A stretch of DNA of 64,000 nucleotides, taken from SZUA-547 sp963669315 (GTDB taxonomy: Bacteria; Pseudomonadota; Alphaproteobacteria; Rhodobacterales; Rhodobacteraceae). The position numbers and the translations under genes are program-made. The stretch is taken from positions 2,542,001-2,606,000 of the forward strand of contig OY770021.1 in NCBI GenBank assembly GCA_963669315.1, in the 5' to 3' direction. The notes below the pieces were generated by a model. That model did no database searches. It was not told the DNA's origin and worked only from the letters and a program-made list of their open reading frames with translations. Positions 23,088-31,523 of the stretch are shown here, piece by piece (position 1 is the stretch's first letter; every line of letters begins with the position of its first letter).

Positions 23088-23587
23088 GGAACCCCCTTTT
23101 TTTAAAAAAGTGAAAGTTATGGCTCCGTGGGGCGAAATTCGCTGTCGAGATGGCAAAAACACACGCTATTGTAGGTCGTAGAGCTCAGTGCGCGCCCTTG
23201 AGGAGAATCCACGAGGTGAATGAGTGGATGATGCCTGGTGAGTATCTACCAATATCGATAGCTCCGTTCGCCGCTGACGTCTCGATGTGCGCTTGATTGT
23301 TTGTTTGGTTCGGATTGGCAGGAGCGTGCGTTCGTTTTCCAGAGCGGCTGGAAATTCAATTCGGAATTGTTCGGTCGTGTAAAGTTCGCCTATTGCGACT
23401 TGGTAGACCGCGGCATTGCACCGAAGACGGAAACGCCGCGCCGCGATGAGCCGGATTCGCATATGCGCCAATCCGCGCGCCGCGGCGAATGCTGTTCATT
23501 CTGGTCACTTTCCCGCTCGGCGGGTATCATGAGTGGGCCATGGTTCTTGATCGGATATGGCGTGAAATGACGGTGCGGAGTAATCAA
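23088..23587. other. Intergenic stretch with no convincing gene
   Basis: About 500 bp between the DUF6280-like leader and micro membrane protein 3. It starts with a T-run/A-run (around 23097-23110) and must hold the promoter of the DUF6280-like gene, though I cannot pick its boxes. Frames of 89-101 codons on either strand lack good starts and do not resemble known proteins. Confidence 0.4.
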
Positions 23588-23734
23588 ATGGCGAATCAAG
23601 ACACTGGAATCGACGCATGGCTGTTGATTCTGGTGGCGGCGATATTCGTGAGTGGAATCGCTATCTATGTGGGTTTCGATCAGGTCGATGTGTGGTTGCG
23701 GAAACTGCAGCTTTTCCTCAATTCGCTGATTTAA
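23588..23734 (+). CDS. Micro membrane protein 3 (single span)
   Basis: A 48-aa frame with GGAG 7 nt before its ATG at 23588. Layout: MANQDTGIDA, one span (WLLILVAAIFVSGIAIYVGF), then an amphipathic tail DQVDVWLRKLQLFLNSLI. The span and tail are laid out as in micro membrane protein 2 (FVSGIFIV versus FVSGIAIY), a strong hint that the two are homologous. It stands 98 bp before mepA on the same strand and could be in its transcript. Confidence 0.6.
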   Translation: MANQDTGIDAWLLILVAAIFVSGIAIYVGFDQVDVWLRKLQLFLNSLI

Positions 23735-23832
23735 TCGTCTTCCGCACGTGATTGGTGCCATATGAGTTTCCGTACCGCCTCGAATCGGCATACTGTTTGA
23801 TGCGTTCACAGTAGTCGCCGTCGAGTCCCCAG

Positions 23833-24714
23833 ATGACGCGAACCATCTCATCAACCGCATTCGCCATTTCACTGTTCTGCGCTCTTGTCGTTGCGGCGAT
23901 ACCCGATCGATCCATTGCTGAGCCAGCCAAGCGTGCATTCGGCGCGGCGGCTGGGCCAAGCGCCGGCGCGCCGTCTTCGTTTGGGGGGTATGCTGCGGGC
24001 TGCGTCGATGGGGCGGTGCAGTTGCCGGAAACCGGCGACAGCTGGCAGGCGGTCCGTCTTTCCCGAAACCGCAACTGGGGCCATCCCGAACTGATCGCAT
24101 TCATTGAACGGTTGGGCGTCGCGGCGCGGGAAGCTGGCTGGGCGGGGCTTCTGGTAGGCGACCTCAGCCAACCGCGCGGCGGTCCGATGACGTCTGGCCA
24201 TCGATCGCACCAGATAGGATTGGACGCCGATATCTGGATGCGCCCGGCGACGCGGCTGAATCAGAGTCTGGGGGAGCGGGAAGGCCTATCCACCTACTCT
24301 GTGGTCGCTGGAGACCGGCGTGGCGTGAACGGGATGTGGACCGACGGCCACGCGCGAATACTGAAAGCGGCGGCCAGCGACCGGGCGGTCGCGCGGATCT
24401 TCGTCAACGCCGCGATCAAGCAACATCTTTGCCAAACAATGCCGCCGACCGAGCGTGACTGGCTTCGAAAAATTCGACCATGGTGGAAACATGACTCACA
24501 TTTCCACGTGCGTCTGTCTTGTCCGGCGGGAAGCGAGGGATGCGTGGATCAGGCGCCGCCGCCACCCGGCGATGGCTGTGACGAGACTTTGGCCTGGTGG
24601 TTCTCGGATGAGGCGTTGAATCCGCCGCCACCCGACCCCAAGGCTCCGCCGCGGCGCGATTTGACGCTCGCAGATTTACCGCCCGCGTGCCGCGGCGTTT
24701 TGGAGGCGGGGTGA
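23833..24714 (+). CDS. mepA: Penicillin-insensitive murein endopeptidase MepA
   Basis: A periplasmic zinc metallopeptidase (M74) that cuts D-alanyl-meso-diaminopimelyl cross-links in peptidoglycan. The 293-aa protein has a signal peptide (residues 1-29) and the metal motif GHRSHQIGLDADIWM (His123, Asp131 region) with the second motif HDSHFHVRL, both needed for zinc. Cys residues in LSCPAG and EGCVDQ fit the family's disulfides. The Pro-rich tail ends near the start of the next gene: its TGA overlaps a GTG start (GTGA), so the phytase-like gene is translationally coupled. Confidence 0.93.
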   Translation: MTRTISSTAFAISLFCALVVAAIPDRSIAEPAKRAFGAAAGPSAGAPSSFGGYAAGCVDGAVQLPETGDSWQAVRLSRNRNWGHPELIAFIERLGVAAREAGWAGLLVGDLSQPRGGPMTSGHRSHQIGLDADIWMRPATRLNQSLGEREGLSTYSVVAGDRRGVNGMWTDGHARILKAAASDRAVARIFVNAAIKQHLCQTMPPTERDWLRKIRPWWKHDSHFHVRLSCPAGSEGCVDQAPPPPGDGCDETLAWWFSDEALNPPPPDPKAPPRRDLTLADLPPACRGVLEAG

Positions 24715-25736
24715 GAGCGACACTCGCAGCGACGCTTTTCGTCTCGGTTTGTGTCCTGAGCGGTCCCGCCGGTTCCGCGCCTGAAACGTCGCCTGCGCCT
24801 ACGCCGAAACCAGCGGCGTTTGTTCGTGGCGATGACCGGCGGCAGGCCGGCGAAGTGATTGAATTACGGCTCCGCTCCATCGAACTGGATCTGGAGCGAA
24901 CGACTCTGCATTCCGATCTGAACCTGATTGGCGCCCTGGCGATGAGCTCACGGGACGAACGATTCGGCGGATTGTCCGGGTTGGTCTGGGAGGCGGGGCG
25001 CGGGCTGTCCGCCATCTCGGATCGGGGCTGGCGCGTAATGGGTCTGCCCGATCGCGTGTCGCCACCGCCAACCATCGACGCGGTCCGCATCGCGCCTTTA
25101 CTGGGACCCTATGGCGAGGCGCTGAGCGATACCGGGACCGACGCCGAAGGCGTTGCAAGCCACCAGAAGGGTGGCTGGCTGGTCTCGTTCGAACAGGAGC
25201 ACCGGATCTGGCGCTACCCGCAACCTGGATCGCCGGCGATGAAGGTGCGCGGCGCGCCGGAATGGAAGGAGCTTCAGGGAAACTCGGGGCTGGAGGCGGT
25301 TGCGACCGGGCCCAACGGCGCCGTCTTCGCGATCCCTGAGAGGTCCGGAGATCTGCACCGCCCCTTTCCGGTCTGGCGGCGGGCGGGCGAAGCTTGGGAG
25401 ACGCTGCATTTGCCTCGCTCGGGCGACTTTCTGATCACCGACGCCGCAGTCGGGCCCGACGGGCGGCTTTATGTTCTGGAGCGGAGCCTCTCTCTGCTTG
25501 GCGGATTCGCGATGCGCATTCGGCGCGCGAACGTCGCCGGGATGGCGGATGGCGCGCTATTGCAGACCGAGGAAATGGCGCTTTTCCCGGTCGGATCCGG
25601 CGTTGATAATATGGAGGGGATGAGCTTTGCGCCCGGCGGCGACGGGCGGCGTGAGGCGCGCCTGCTGGTCGTCTCGGACGACAATTTCCGGTTCTTTCAA
25701 CGCACGCTGCTGGTTGAATTCGTGCTGGCCTATTAG
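24711..25736 (+). CDS. Phytase-like esterase (esterase-like activity of phytase family)
   Basis: An exported protein of 341 aa. From the GTG at 24711, which overlaps the mepA stop and has GGAGG upstream, it has a signal peptide (ATLAATLFVSVCVLSGPAG). The body has beta-propeller-like features of the esterase-like phytase domain: GGLSGLVWEAGRGLSAISDRG, DTGTDAEGVASHQKGGWLVSFEQEHRIWRY, and NSGLEAVATGP. The family's natural substrate is unclear; phosphatase or esterase activity in the periplasm is possible. It is probably co-translated with mepA. An earlier in-frame GTG at 24687 has no ribosome site. Confidence 0.8.
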   Translation: MRATLAATLFVSVCVLSGPAGSAPETSPAPTPKPAAFVRGDDRRQAGEVIELRLRSIELDLERTTLHSDLNLIGALAMSSRDERFGGLSGLVWEAGRGLSAISDRGWRVMGLPDRVSPPPTIDAVRIAPLLGPYGEALSDTGTDAEGVASHQKGGWLVSFEQEHRIWRYPQPGSPAMKVRGAPEWKELQGNSGLEAVATGPNGAVFAIPERSGDLHRPFPVWRRAGEAWETLHLPRSGDFLITDAAVGPDGRLYVLERSLSLLGGFAMRIRRANVAGMADGALLQTEEMALFPVGSGVDNMEGMSFAPGGDGRREARLLVVSDDNFRFFQRTLLVEFVLAY

Positions 25737-25851
25737 TGAGCGCCGCGGCGCAACAGTTTTATAAATTATCAATGCATTCCCCCATGCCGGTTGGATTCGG
25801 GTCGGGCGCTAATTAGACTGCGGACTTGAGGATTCGATTGGAGTTGTGAGT

Positions 25852-27240
25852 ATGTGTGTCACCCGAGTTTTGGTGGCGGCCCTCTTCTTGGTCGCCGCAG
25901 CGCCTTCAATTGCGCAATCGCAAACGGCCAGTCAGGCCCAGGCGCCTGAAAAACCGTTTGCTTCGTTGAGCGACGAGCGGCGCGCCCGATCGACCTACAT
26001 CATTCGCATGTCGCAAAATGTGCCTGCGTCCCGCGTGCCTTCGCGCGCGTCGGAGATGACAGCTCGGGCTGGCGGCACGCTGCGTCATTCGTATTCTCGT
26101 GTTTTCAAAGGGTTTTCGGCGACGATGTCTTCGGTCGCGCTGACAAAGCTGATTCAGGACAATGACGACGTCGTGGCCGTTCAGCGTGATAGCCTGGACT
26201 GGGCGTTCGTCAGCAAAAAGTGCCAACGAGACCCAAATCATAAGTCATGCGGCGGAGGCGGTGGAGACGATCCTGACGATCCGCCGGTGACCGGATTGTC
26301 TTGCGCCTATCAAGGCGACGGCGATTGGGGTGAGGCCGGGTGGGCCTGGGGCGTCGATCGGGTCGATGCCGATGTCGTGCGCAACGCGGATAATTGCGGC
26401 GAGGGGATTGATGTCTACGTCCTGGATTCGGGCGTTGATCCCTCTCACCCGGATTTGGGTGCGCTGGCGTCTCGGGTGGATTGCACCAAAGGTCGAGGCT
26501 GCAAACGCGGCGGCAATGACGTCTATGGCCACGGCACCCATGTCGCAGGAACGATCGGCGCTCGCGCCAACGGATTTGGCGTGATCGGTGTCGCGCCCGC
26601 TGTGAATCTGCATTCCGTCAAGGTGCTCGGCAACAATGGCCTTGGTTTTCGATCGAACATCATCAAGGGCATTGAGCACGTCATGGCCGAGGCGCAGGAC
26701 AAGGGTGTTCCGGTCATCGCGAATATGAGTCTTGGCGGCGACATGAGCGACACGGGAACATGCTCGAGCAGCGGCTATTCAGGGCCGGACAGCTATCATA
26801 TGGCCATCTGCGAGGCGAAGAACGTCGGGGTCATCTTCGTCGTTGCGGCGGGTAATGAGGGAGTGAACACTGGGAATGTTGCGCCGGCGGGCTATGACGA
26901 CGCTGTGATTACTGTTTCCGCGACGGATCAAAGCGACAATCGGCCAAGCTGGTCTAATTTCGGAAGCGCGGTGGATGTCGCGGCTCCTGGGGTCGACATC
27001 CGGTCGACTGTGCCCGGTGGCGGATACTCGAACTATGAGGGCACCTCTATGGCGACCCCTCATGTCGCCGGCGCAGTGGCGTTGTGGCTGAAGCAGAATT
27101 CGCCGGACGCCGACCACTCCGCCTTTGCCGATGCGAGAACCGCCATCACGGACACAGCGGAAGCTGGGATCATCGGGCCGTCGGATGAGGGGCTTCTTGA
27201 TGCAGCTAACCTTCTCGGTTTGGATTCTTCCGACGATTAA
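25852..27240 (+). CDS. Secreted subtilisin-like serine protease (S8)
   Basis: A 462-aa exported protease. It has a signal peptide (residues 1-21), then an inhibitor I9-type prodomain (about 45-117, from STYIIRMSQNVPASR to VVAVQRDSLDWAF) that acts as an intramolecular chaperone, a Gly/Asp-rich linker, and the peptidase domain. The triad is Asp192 (VLDSGVD), His227 (GHGTHVAGT) and Ser399 (EGTSMATPHVAG), with the oxyanion Asn in AAGNEG. It resembles proteinase K/thermitase-like secreted proteases. ATG 25852 has GGAG at a suitable distance. A strong hairpin follows the stop. Confidence 0.93.
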   Translation: MCVTRVLVAALFLVAAAPSIAQSQTASQAQAPEKPFASLSDERRARSTYIIRMSQNVPASRVPSRASEMTARAGGTLRHSYSRVFKGFSATMSSVALTKLIQDNDDVVAVQRDSLDWAFVSKKCQRDPNHKSCGGGGGDDPDDPPVTGLSCAYQGDGDWGEAGWAWGVDRVDADVVRNADNCGEGIDVYVLDSGVDPSHPDLGALASRVDCTKGRGCKRGGNDVYGHGTHVAGTIGARANGFGVIGVAPAVNLHSVKVLGNNGLGFRSNIIKGIEHVMAEAQDKGVPVIANMSLGGDMSDTGTCSSSGYSGPDSYHMAICEAKNVGVIFVVAAGNEGVNTGNVAPAGYDDAVITVSATDQSDNRPSWSNFGSAVDVAAPGVDIRSTVPGGGYSNYEGTSMATPHVAGAVALWLKQNSPDADHSAFADARTAITDTAEAGIIGPSDEGLLDAANLLGLDSSDD

Positions 27241-27262
27241 TTGAACTGGACCAATGGATGAG

Positions 27263-27296
27263 CGCCGCGGTTCTCTGGCCGCGGCGTTCGTTATTT
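27263..27296 (+). terminator. Terminator of the subtilisin gene
   Basis: An 8-bp stem CGCCGCGG/CCGCGGCG around TTCTCTGG, followed by the T-rich TTCGTTATTT, 22 bp after the protease stop. Because it lies upstream of 27312, it argues that the MEKHLA gene starts at 27312 and not further left. Confidence 0.65.
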
Positions 27297-27311
27297 GCGA
27301 AGTTCTGCGAC

Positions 27312-27770
27312 ATGAACCGACCCGCGCCCGAAAACGGCTATCAGGCGGCGCATGCCCGACTGCTTTTGTCCAGCTTTCGCCGTTTTGTCGGGCGGGAGTT
27401 GATCCATGAGGGGCCGGACGCGCAGCAACGCCTGTTCGAGGCTCCCTTCGTCGTGGTCTCGCATGGGGTGCAGGAGGATCCTGTCCTCAACTACGGAAAC
27501 GAGGCGGCGCTGAAATTGTGGGAGACGGACTGGGCTTCGCTTACAGCGATGCCGTCCCGCCTGACCGCCGAGCCGGTGCATCGAGATGAGCGCGCGCGTC
27601 TGCTGCGTCAGGCGGCGGAAAATGGGTTCATCGACAATTATGAGGGCGTCAGGATCAGCGCGTCGGGGCGGCGTTTCCTGATCCGGAACGCGATCATCTG
27701 GAACCTTGTGGATGAAGCGGGGGCCGCGGCCGGGCAGGCCGCGACGTTCAGTGATGTGACGTTCCTCTGA
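27312..27770 (+). CDS. MEKHLA domain protein (PAS-like)
   Basis: A 152-aa cytoplasmic protein of the MEKHLA family, a PAS-related fold also found at the end of plant class III HD-Zip regulators; bacterial versions are often single-domain and of unknown role. Recognisable segments are FEAPFVVVSHGVQEDPVLNYGNEAALKLWE and NYEGVRISASGRRFLIRNAIIWNLVDE. The start MNRPAPENGY follows the protease terminator. It stands alone and is convergent with the lipoprotein gene, 6 bp apart. A role as a small redox or ligand sensor is possible. Confidence 0.85.
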   Translation: MNRPAPENGYQAAHARLLLSSFRRFVGRELIHEGPDAQQRLFEAPFVVVSHGVQEDPVLNYGNEAALKLWETDWASLTAMPSRLTAEPVHRDERARLLRQAAENGFIDNYEGVRISASGRRFLIRNAIIWNLVDEAGAAAGQAATFSDVTFL

Positions 27771-27776
27771 CCGCTC

Positions 27777-28790
27777 TTACCGGAATGCGCCGCGCTCAAA
27801 GCACGGATTGTATTCGGTGCGCCCGTCGGCGACGCGACGACGTTTCCAGTCCTGCTTGCAAAATTCTGCGATCTGCTCACGAGTGAACGCAGAGTAGGGC
27901 GCCCCTTCATAAAGCGACGGCGCGGTGAGAGACGCGGGCCTTTCCGCTCTGGGCATGGTCGGAGCAGGTTTCGAGGGCCTGGGCGGTGTGGGGGTTGCGG
28001 CGGCCTGTGGCGCGACCACAGGTGAAGCGCTCGCCGCCTTCGCGGGTTCAACTGGGGCGGCCGGTTCCGGCTGCCGCGAGGCCAACTCTGCGGGCTCACT
28101 TGGTTCTGCGGGCGGCGGCGCGGCCGTCGCTGGCTCAGGGTCGGGGGGCGTCTCGGTCGGCTGCGAAATCGGTGCTGCGGCGACGCTGACGGGCGCCGCC
28201 GCTGGCCCGATTGAGGGGTCGCCCGCTGAAGCCACGGTGATCACCGCGCCGATCACGGTCTCACCCGATTCATTCTGGCGCTCGCGGAAGCTGAGGGTCG
28301 CTGGCAGGGTGTAGCCGCCAAGCGAATAGGTCACGCCGCCTTCCGGATCGCTCCGAGGGTCGCGGACCTCAATCCCGTTCTCTTCGACCACCCGATCGAG
28401 AATCGCGGTTTCAAATGCGGTGGACGCCGGCGTGAACAGCGCGACTCCGCAAACGATCCGGCCGTCATCTTTATGCGTCGTATTCGCGCTGTACCCCTTG
28501 CCCGCGCGCAGGCTGGCGCCGATGAACCCCTCGGGGCCGTGATAGGGGGTGTAGGCTTTGCCTGTATCCGGGCCGGCGTCGGCGCTCATCGCGACAGCGA
28601 TCGCCTCCACATCCGGCAGGCCTGCGATGCAATAGCGATCCATCGCGCGGGCGGCCTCATCGACAAGGGCGGCCTGCTCGGCCGAGTTGGACGTTGGATC
28701 GACCGGATCGGAGGGCTGAGCGCAGGCGGCTAGCAGTGCGAGAGCGGCGGACCAGACAAAAACGGATTTCGTGGCGGAAGGGGGCGGCAT
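27777..28790 (-). CDS. Hypothetical lipoprotein with Pro/Ala-rich linker
   Basis: A 337-aa protein with a lipobox (ALALLAACAQ) directing it to a membrane from the periplasmic side. Residues 30-190 form a globular domain with Cys pair (MDRYCIAG, DGRIVCGVAL) and SLGGYTLPATLSFRERQNESG. Residues 200-300 are a low-complexity Pro/Ala/Glu linker (TPPDPEPATAAPPPAEPSEP), and a final 35 residues contain FTREQIAEFCKQDWKRRR and CFERG. No named domain is recognised. The start at 28790 has GAGG 9 nt upstream. Function unknown. Confidence 0.7.
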   Translation of the reverse strand: MPPPSATKSVFVWSAALALLAACAQPSDPVDPTSNSAEQAALVDEAARAMDRYCIAGLPDVEAIAVAMSADAGPDTGKAYTPYHGPEGFIGASLRAGKGYSANTTHKDDGRIVCGVALFTPASTAFETAILDRVVEENGIEVRDPRSDPEGGVTYSLGGYTLPATLSFRERQNESGETVIGAVITVASAGDPSIGPAAAPVSVAAAPISQPTETPPDPEPATAAPPPAEPSEPAELASRQPEPAAPVEPAKAASASPVVAPQAAATPTPPRPSKPAPTMPRAERPASLTAPSLYEGAPYSAFTREQIAEFCKQDWKRRRVADGRTEYNPCFERGAFR

Positions 28791-29008
28791 TGAAATCACC
28801 TCACATTAACTCGCGAGTCACTTGGGCGGATGGGTCGCCCAATTCACACTGTTCCATGCTTCGCCGATGGTTTCCACAAAGCAGATTGCGTCAACCGCTT
28901 TTCTTGCCGTGGATGCAGCGAAGGGGCGCGAACCAATAAGAAGTTGTTCGCCGATGCGGGAAATCATAAAACTTGGCTCCCGCATAGGGTGGGGAGGGCT
29001 CCAGACGC

Positions 29009-30553
29009 ATGCGCTGGCTGACGATGATATCCGCGGTGGCGCTCGCTTTGGCGAGCGGAGTTTTTCCGGCGGTCGGTCAACAACTCTCCGCCGAGGACAT
29101 GGTCCGGACGCTGCCGAAATCCGCGCTCAAATCTCTGGAGCGCGATCCGGCCCAGTTTCGGGTGGTCACGCTGTCGAGGCTCTACCAGCTGAACCCGGAC
29201 GGCGTGGTCACCGAGGCGCATATTCTCGCCCATGCGCAGACGTTCCGCGCGCGCCAAAGAGCGCAGCGGCTTTCGCAGGTTCTGTCTCATGACATTGACG
29301 GGAACGGCGCGATCAGCGCCGAGGAGTTCGACCTCACCCTCGCCCAGCTTCCGCCCCAACAACGCGCCCAGGCGGTCGTATTCCGTGTCGAGGCGGACCG
29401 GGATCGCGACGGGATCGTCGCCTTCGCCGAGGCTGTCGCGCGCATAGAGGTCGACCTGGATCAGCAATCGCGGTCGTCGTCATCCGAATGGAGCGTCATG
29501 GCGCTGGACATCGATCGCGACGGTCAGGTGACCGCTACCGAAGCGCTGCAGGCGATTGAAGAAATTCATGCGCTGGTCAGTGGCGAAGCTGAAACCCGGC
29601 GAAAGGCCTTTGATCGCTCAGAGCCGGGCCGTTGTTTGCCGCCCAGACCAAGCAAAAATGCGATCGTCGTCGCGATCAGCGGTTATGGCGGAGACGCATT
29701 GTCCTCGGTCGCGATGGCGGGACAGGATTTCGTCACTACGGCGACCACGATTCACGTGGAGAAGGGCGAACGGCCGGTCTGGATTTTCGCGACGGCCTAT
29801 GAGCCGATCGTCTGGAACGTTGTCGGAGAGGTCGGACGCATTGAGCGGTTCGTCGTGCAGCCCAATCTGGATATTCTGGGCCCGGGCGCCGGCGTCGCCG
29901 GGCTTCCCGGCGAGAAAGTTGAATTTCTGCCTGCGAACGCGTGTTTCGAGTATCTGACTTCCGCCGGCGGAGGGAAAGGCGTGTTGGCCAGAGCGACCCT
30001 CGCGGAGGCGGCGGGAAAGCCGGTCGACGCCCTCATCGCCGCGCAAGCGCTCAGCGAGTTCGCAGTCCCTTCCGGCAAGAAGATGCGCAAACCGAACAGC
30101 ATGATCATCGACATGATGACCCCGCCCGGCGACGAAATGCGGGGGCCGAAAGACTACGGTCCGTCCGCTGGTCCGGAAAAGAAGACGCGCGCGTCGCGGA
30201 TGATGGATTTCCGGATGGCTGAGTGGTTGCTGAGCGAGACGAAGCCGGGTGGCGTGCTGGAATTCGATCCCAAGGATGTCGTTGCGCCCGGATCTGTCGA
30301 GAGCTTCGAGATCCAGCCTCAGTTCGCAGGCGTTCTGCAGTTGATGGAGGACGGATCCCTGTGGCGCACCAGCGACGGCTATTTCGTCATCAAGAAGCCG
30401 ATCAAGCGCCTGCCGCCGGGATTGTCCGTGGGACACAGGGTCACGTTCATTCTGGGCGCAGGCGTGCCGCTGCCCGATGGCGGACCGTGGGACGTTCAGG
30501 TGATTTCGGAAGAGACGGGCAAGTGCCTGAGCGGTCCAAGCGTGTGCCGTTAG
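29009..30553 (+). CDS. Exported EF-hand protein, 514 aa
   Basis: A signal peptide (MRWLTMISAVALALASGVFP) is followed by three EF-hand calcium loops: 95-106 (DIDGNGAISAEE), 130-141 (DRDRDGIVAFAE) and 167-178 (DIDRDGQVTATE), the last one conforming less well in the flanking helices. Residues 215 to 514 form a second, unrecognised part that starts IVVAISGYGGDALSSVAMAGQD and includes an extended beta-rich region with GERPVWIFATAYEP. Such hybrid calcium-plus-unknown proteins in Rhodobacterales are poorly studied. It is a single gene, convergent with the LOG gene. Confidence 0.75.
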   Translation: MRWLTMISAVALALASGVFPAVGQQLSAEDMVRTLPKSALKSLERDPAQFRVVTLSRLYQLNPDGVVTEAHILAHAQTFRARQRAQRLSQVLSHDIDGNGAISAEEFDLTLAQLPPQQRAQAVVFRVEADRDRDGIVAFAEAVARIEVDLDQQSRSSSSEWSVMALDIDRDGQVTATEALQAIEEIHALVSGEAETRRKAFDRSEPGRCLPPRPSKNAIVVAISGYGGDALSSVAMAGQDFVTTATTIHVEKGERPVWIFATAYEPIVWNVVGEVGRIERFVVQPNLDILGPGAGVAGLPGEKVEFLPANACFEYLTSAGGGKGVLARATLAEAAGKPVDALIAAQALSEFAVPSGKKMRKPNSMIIDMMTPPGDEMRGPKDYGPSAGPEKKTRASRMMDFRMAEWLLSETKPGGVLEFDPKDVVAPGSVESFEIQPQFAGVLQLMEDGSLWRTSDGYFVIKKPIKRLPPGLSVGHRVTFILGAGVPLPDGGPWDVQVISEETGKCLSGPSVCR

Positions 30554-30568
30554 CGCTTCGCCGACGCC

Positions 30569-31393
30569 CTATTCCGGCGGGCGGCTGTCGCGCTCGACGA
30601 TCTCCCACGCCTCCTCCGCCGTTTCCACGAATCTGATCAGGTCCAGATCGTCTTGGCCGATCGTGCCGGCGTCGCGCAGGGCGGACCAGTTGACGATTTC
30701 GCGCCAGAACGCCTTTCCGAAAAGGATTACGGGAATTGGGCGCATGCGTTCAGTCTGGATCAGTGTCAGAGTCTCAAAAAGCTCATCCATAGTGCCGAAC
30801 CCGCCGGGGAAGAAGGCGGCGGCCCGCGCCCGCATCAGAAGGTGCATCTTCCGGATGGCGAAGTAGTGGAAATTGAAGCAAAGCTCTGGCGTGATGTGGC
30901 CGTTCGGGGCCTGCTCATGCGGCAGGACGATGTTCAGCCCTATGGAGGGCGCGTTCGCGTCAGCCGCGCCAAGGTTGCCCGCCTCCATGATGCCGGGGCC
31001 TCCGCCTGTGACCACCATGAAGTGTTCGCAATTAGACTCCGCGCAGGCCTCGGAGCAGAGTCGGGCGAAGCGTCGCGCCTCGTCATAGTACCGGGATAAC
31101 TCCGTCAGCCGCGGCGTCGCGGCCTGATCCTTTTTTGCAGGGGAAGGCACGCGCGAGCCGCCGAACAGGACGACCGTTGAGCGCACGCCGCGCTCATCCA
31201 GCTCTAACTGCGGTTTCAGCAGTTCAAGCTGAAGCCGGACGGGGCGCAATTCGTCCCGGCACATGAATTCGGGGTCATGAAAGGCGAGCCTGTAGGCGGG
31301 AGAGCGCGTCTGCGGCGTTTCCGGCACCGCTTCGGCGATTTTCGTGTCTTCTCCGGATGACCGAAATCTCGACCAGCGCATTCCCCGCATCAT
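30569..31393 (-). CDS. LOG family (TIGR00730) protein, lysine decarboxylase-like fold
   Basis: A Rossmann-fold protein of the LOG/YgdH group, 274 aa. The landmarks GGGPGIMEAGNLGA and PGGFGTMDELFE are the phosphate- and nucleotide-binding motifs; LOG proteins release cytokinin bases from their 5'-monophosphates, whereas the longer versions (PpnN-like) hydrolyse nucleotide monophosphates. An N-terminal extension of about 80 residues precedes the fold, as in the longer bacterial versions. Actual substrate unknown. It is divergent from dapD. Confidence 0.85.
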   Translation of the reverse strand: MMRGMRWSRFRSSGEDTKIAEAVPETPQTRSPAYRLAFHDPEFMCRDELRPVRLQLELLKPQLELDERGVRSTVVLFGGSRVPSPAKKDQAATPRLTELSRYYDEARRFARLCSEACAESNCEHFMVVTGGGPGIMEAGNLGAADANAPSIGLNIVLPHEQAPNGHITPELCFNFHYFAIRKMHLLMRARAAAFFPGGFGTMDELFETLTLIQTERMRPIPVILFGKAFWREIVNWSALRDAGTIGQDDLDLIRFVETAEEAWEIVERDSRPPE

Positions 31394-31523
31394 CAGTTTT
31401 CTCCCGTCCGGTATGCTTCATATGGGCTGGCGCGCTCCAACGCTCTGGATCGTTGCGCCGCCCCGTTCATCATCGTATAGCCTCGCGTCTCTGACGCCGA
31501 CAGCCTAGAAGGATTCCTCCGCC

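Noticed and set aside
23166..23570. Possible genes of about 90-100 codons on both strands
   Set aside because: Weak starts, atypical composition, no family resemblance.
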